From Pseudomonadota bacterium (GTDB lineage Bacteria > Pseudomonadota > Gammaproteobacteria > Pseudomonadales > Pseudomonadaceae): 64,000 nucleotides of DNA. The DNA lies in contig JAEWGL010000213.1 of assembly GCA_023388335.1 (NCBI GenBank), positions 27,848 through 91,847 of the forward strand, written 5' to 3'. Under the pieces are notes generated by a model. It was not told the origin of the DNA. It saw only the letters and a program-made list of their open reading frames with translations, and did no database searches. Below, piece after piece: positions 63,485 to 64,000 of this stretch (within the stretch, counting starts at the first letter, position 1; every line of letters starts with the position of its first letter). Made by a program: the position numbers and the translations under genes.

Positions 63485-64000
63485 ATGCGTGCACTGACCT
63501 ATCACGGCGCCACGGATGTCAGGGTCGATAACGTCCCCGACCCAATCTTGCTGGAGCCGGACGATATCGTGCTCAAGGTGACCGCGACGGCCATTTGCGG
63601 CTCGGACCTGCACCTGTACCGGGGCAAGATACCCGCCGTGAAAGCGGGGGATATCCTGGGCCATGAATTCATGGGTATCGTCGAGGAGGTTGGCCCTGAG
63701 GTCACGGCGGTGCAAAAGGGTGACCGGGTGGTCATACCCTTCGTGATCGCCTGCGGCAGCTGTTTCTTCTGCCAACACGACCTGTTCGCCGCCTGCGAGA
63801 CTACCAACCCCGGGCCAGGGGCCATCCTCAACTCCAAGGGCATGCCTCCAGGCGCCGCGCTGTTTGGCTACAGCCACCTCTATGGCGGCGTTCCCGGTGG
63901 CCAGGCCGAGTACGTGCGCGTCCCCAAGGCCAATGTTGGGCCATTCAAAGTGCCGGGGCACCTGCCCGATGACAAGGTGCTGTTCCTGTCCGACATCCTG
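63485..64000 (+). CDS. Zinc-dependent alcohol dehydrogenase, cut by right edge
   Basis: 172 residues visible. Catalytic zinc ligands CGSDLH and GHEFMG, structural zinc [15 protein letters not shown], then [13 protein letters not shown] family, related to the aldehyde-type dehydrogenases of the Pseudomonas stress block. ATG 63485 after ACTGGAGGATTCAAATC. The NAD-binding half lies beyond the window. Confidence 0.95.
   Translation, partial: MRALTYHGATDVRVDNVPDPILLEPDDIVLKVTATAICGSDLHLYRGKIPAVKAGDILGHEFMGIVEEVGPEVTAVQKGDRVVIPFVIACGSCFFCQHDLFAACETTNPGPGAILNSKGMPPGAALFGYSHLYGGVPGGQAEYVRVPKANVGPFKVPGHLPDDKVLFLSDIL

Overview
The window looks like chromosome from a fluorescent Pseudomonas, most likely of the P. 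putida group. The evidence is GC-rich coding sequence, protein families typical of that group, REP-type palindromes built on the core TTCGCGGGCAAGCCCGC (for example 9246-9262), and a 42.9-64 kb stress block (KGG proteins, Ku, LigD, metallothionein, ClsB) like the one known from pseudomonads. I saw no rRNA, tRNA or CRISPR array.

Layout. 1-8 kb: chemoreceptor (partial), uppP, a LysR regulator divergent from azoreductase azoR, an MFS exporter and the ABC-F protein YbiT. 8.1-12.8 kb is a small accessory patch: an integrase remnant, a toxin-antitoxin pair with a frameshifted toxin, a YedK-type DNA-protein crosslink protein, a lipoprotein, a complete higBA module with promoter/operator and terminator, a poorly coding stretch and two small acidic proteins. 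12.8-30.6 kb is ordinary metabolism: ogt, a nitrilase-family hydrolase, a LysE exporter beside a truncated AraC gene, a ketone-body set (acetoacetyl-CoA ligase, ecotin, 3-hydroxybutyrate dehydrogenase), the yejABE peptide transporter, two parvulins, a DAHP synthase behind a leader-peptide attenuator, an acyl-CoA dehydrogenase/HIBYL-CoA hydrolase pair, an aldo-keto reductase and an MFS permease. 30.8-33.2 kb: a CdaR regulator and glycerate kinase which, with the MFS permease, form a probable glycerate/sugar-acid locus. 33.2-35.3 kb: a tyrosine recombinase divergent from a KfrA-like coiled-coil DNA-binding protein across a repeat-rich operator region. 35.4-42.8 kb: small stress proteins, exonuclease III, MgtC with a long structured leader, a CrtZ-like hydroxylase, a BASS transporter, a Tat-exported aldo-keto reductase and an MFS/NTT transporter.

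42.9-64 kb is a dense stress and DNA-repair block. It holds KGG proteins, a diiron (heme-oxygenase-like) enzyme with a methyltransferase and a YbdK-type carboxylate-amine ligase, DUF421 and PncC proteins, an SDR, and Ku. On the minus strand ligD heads six genes that overlap each other by 1-4 bp: ligD, a small membrane protein, an acyl-CoA-dehydrogenase-like flavoprotein, a PIG-L deacetylase, a NodS-like methyltransferase and a GT2 glycosyltransferase. A second overlapping operon encodes DUF72, YbhP, ClsB and YbhN. The last genes are a ClpP-like protein, a second KGG protein and a zinc alcohol dehydrogenase cut by the window edge.

Most worth following: (i) the NodB/NodC/NodS-like small-molecule or glycolipid operon coupled to ligD; (ii) the diiron oxygenase-methyltransferase-ligase operon; (iii) the aromatic amino-acid attenuator with two successive leader ORFs ahead of DAHP synthase. 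Coordinates come from reading the sequence by eye. Family names rest on recognised motifs, not on database searches.
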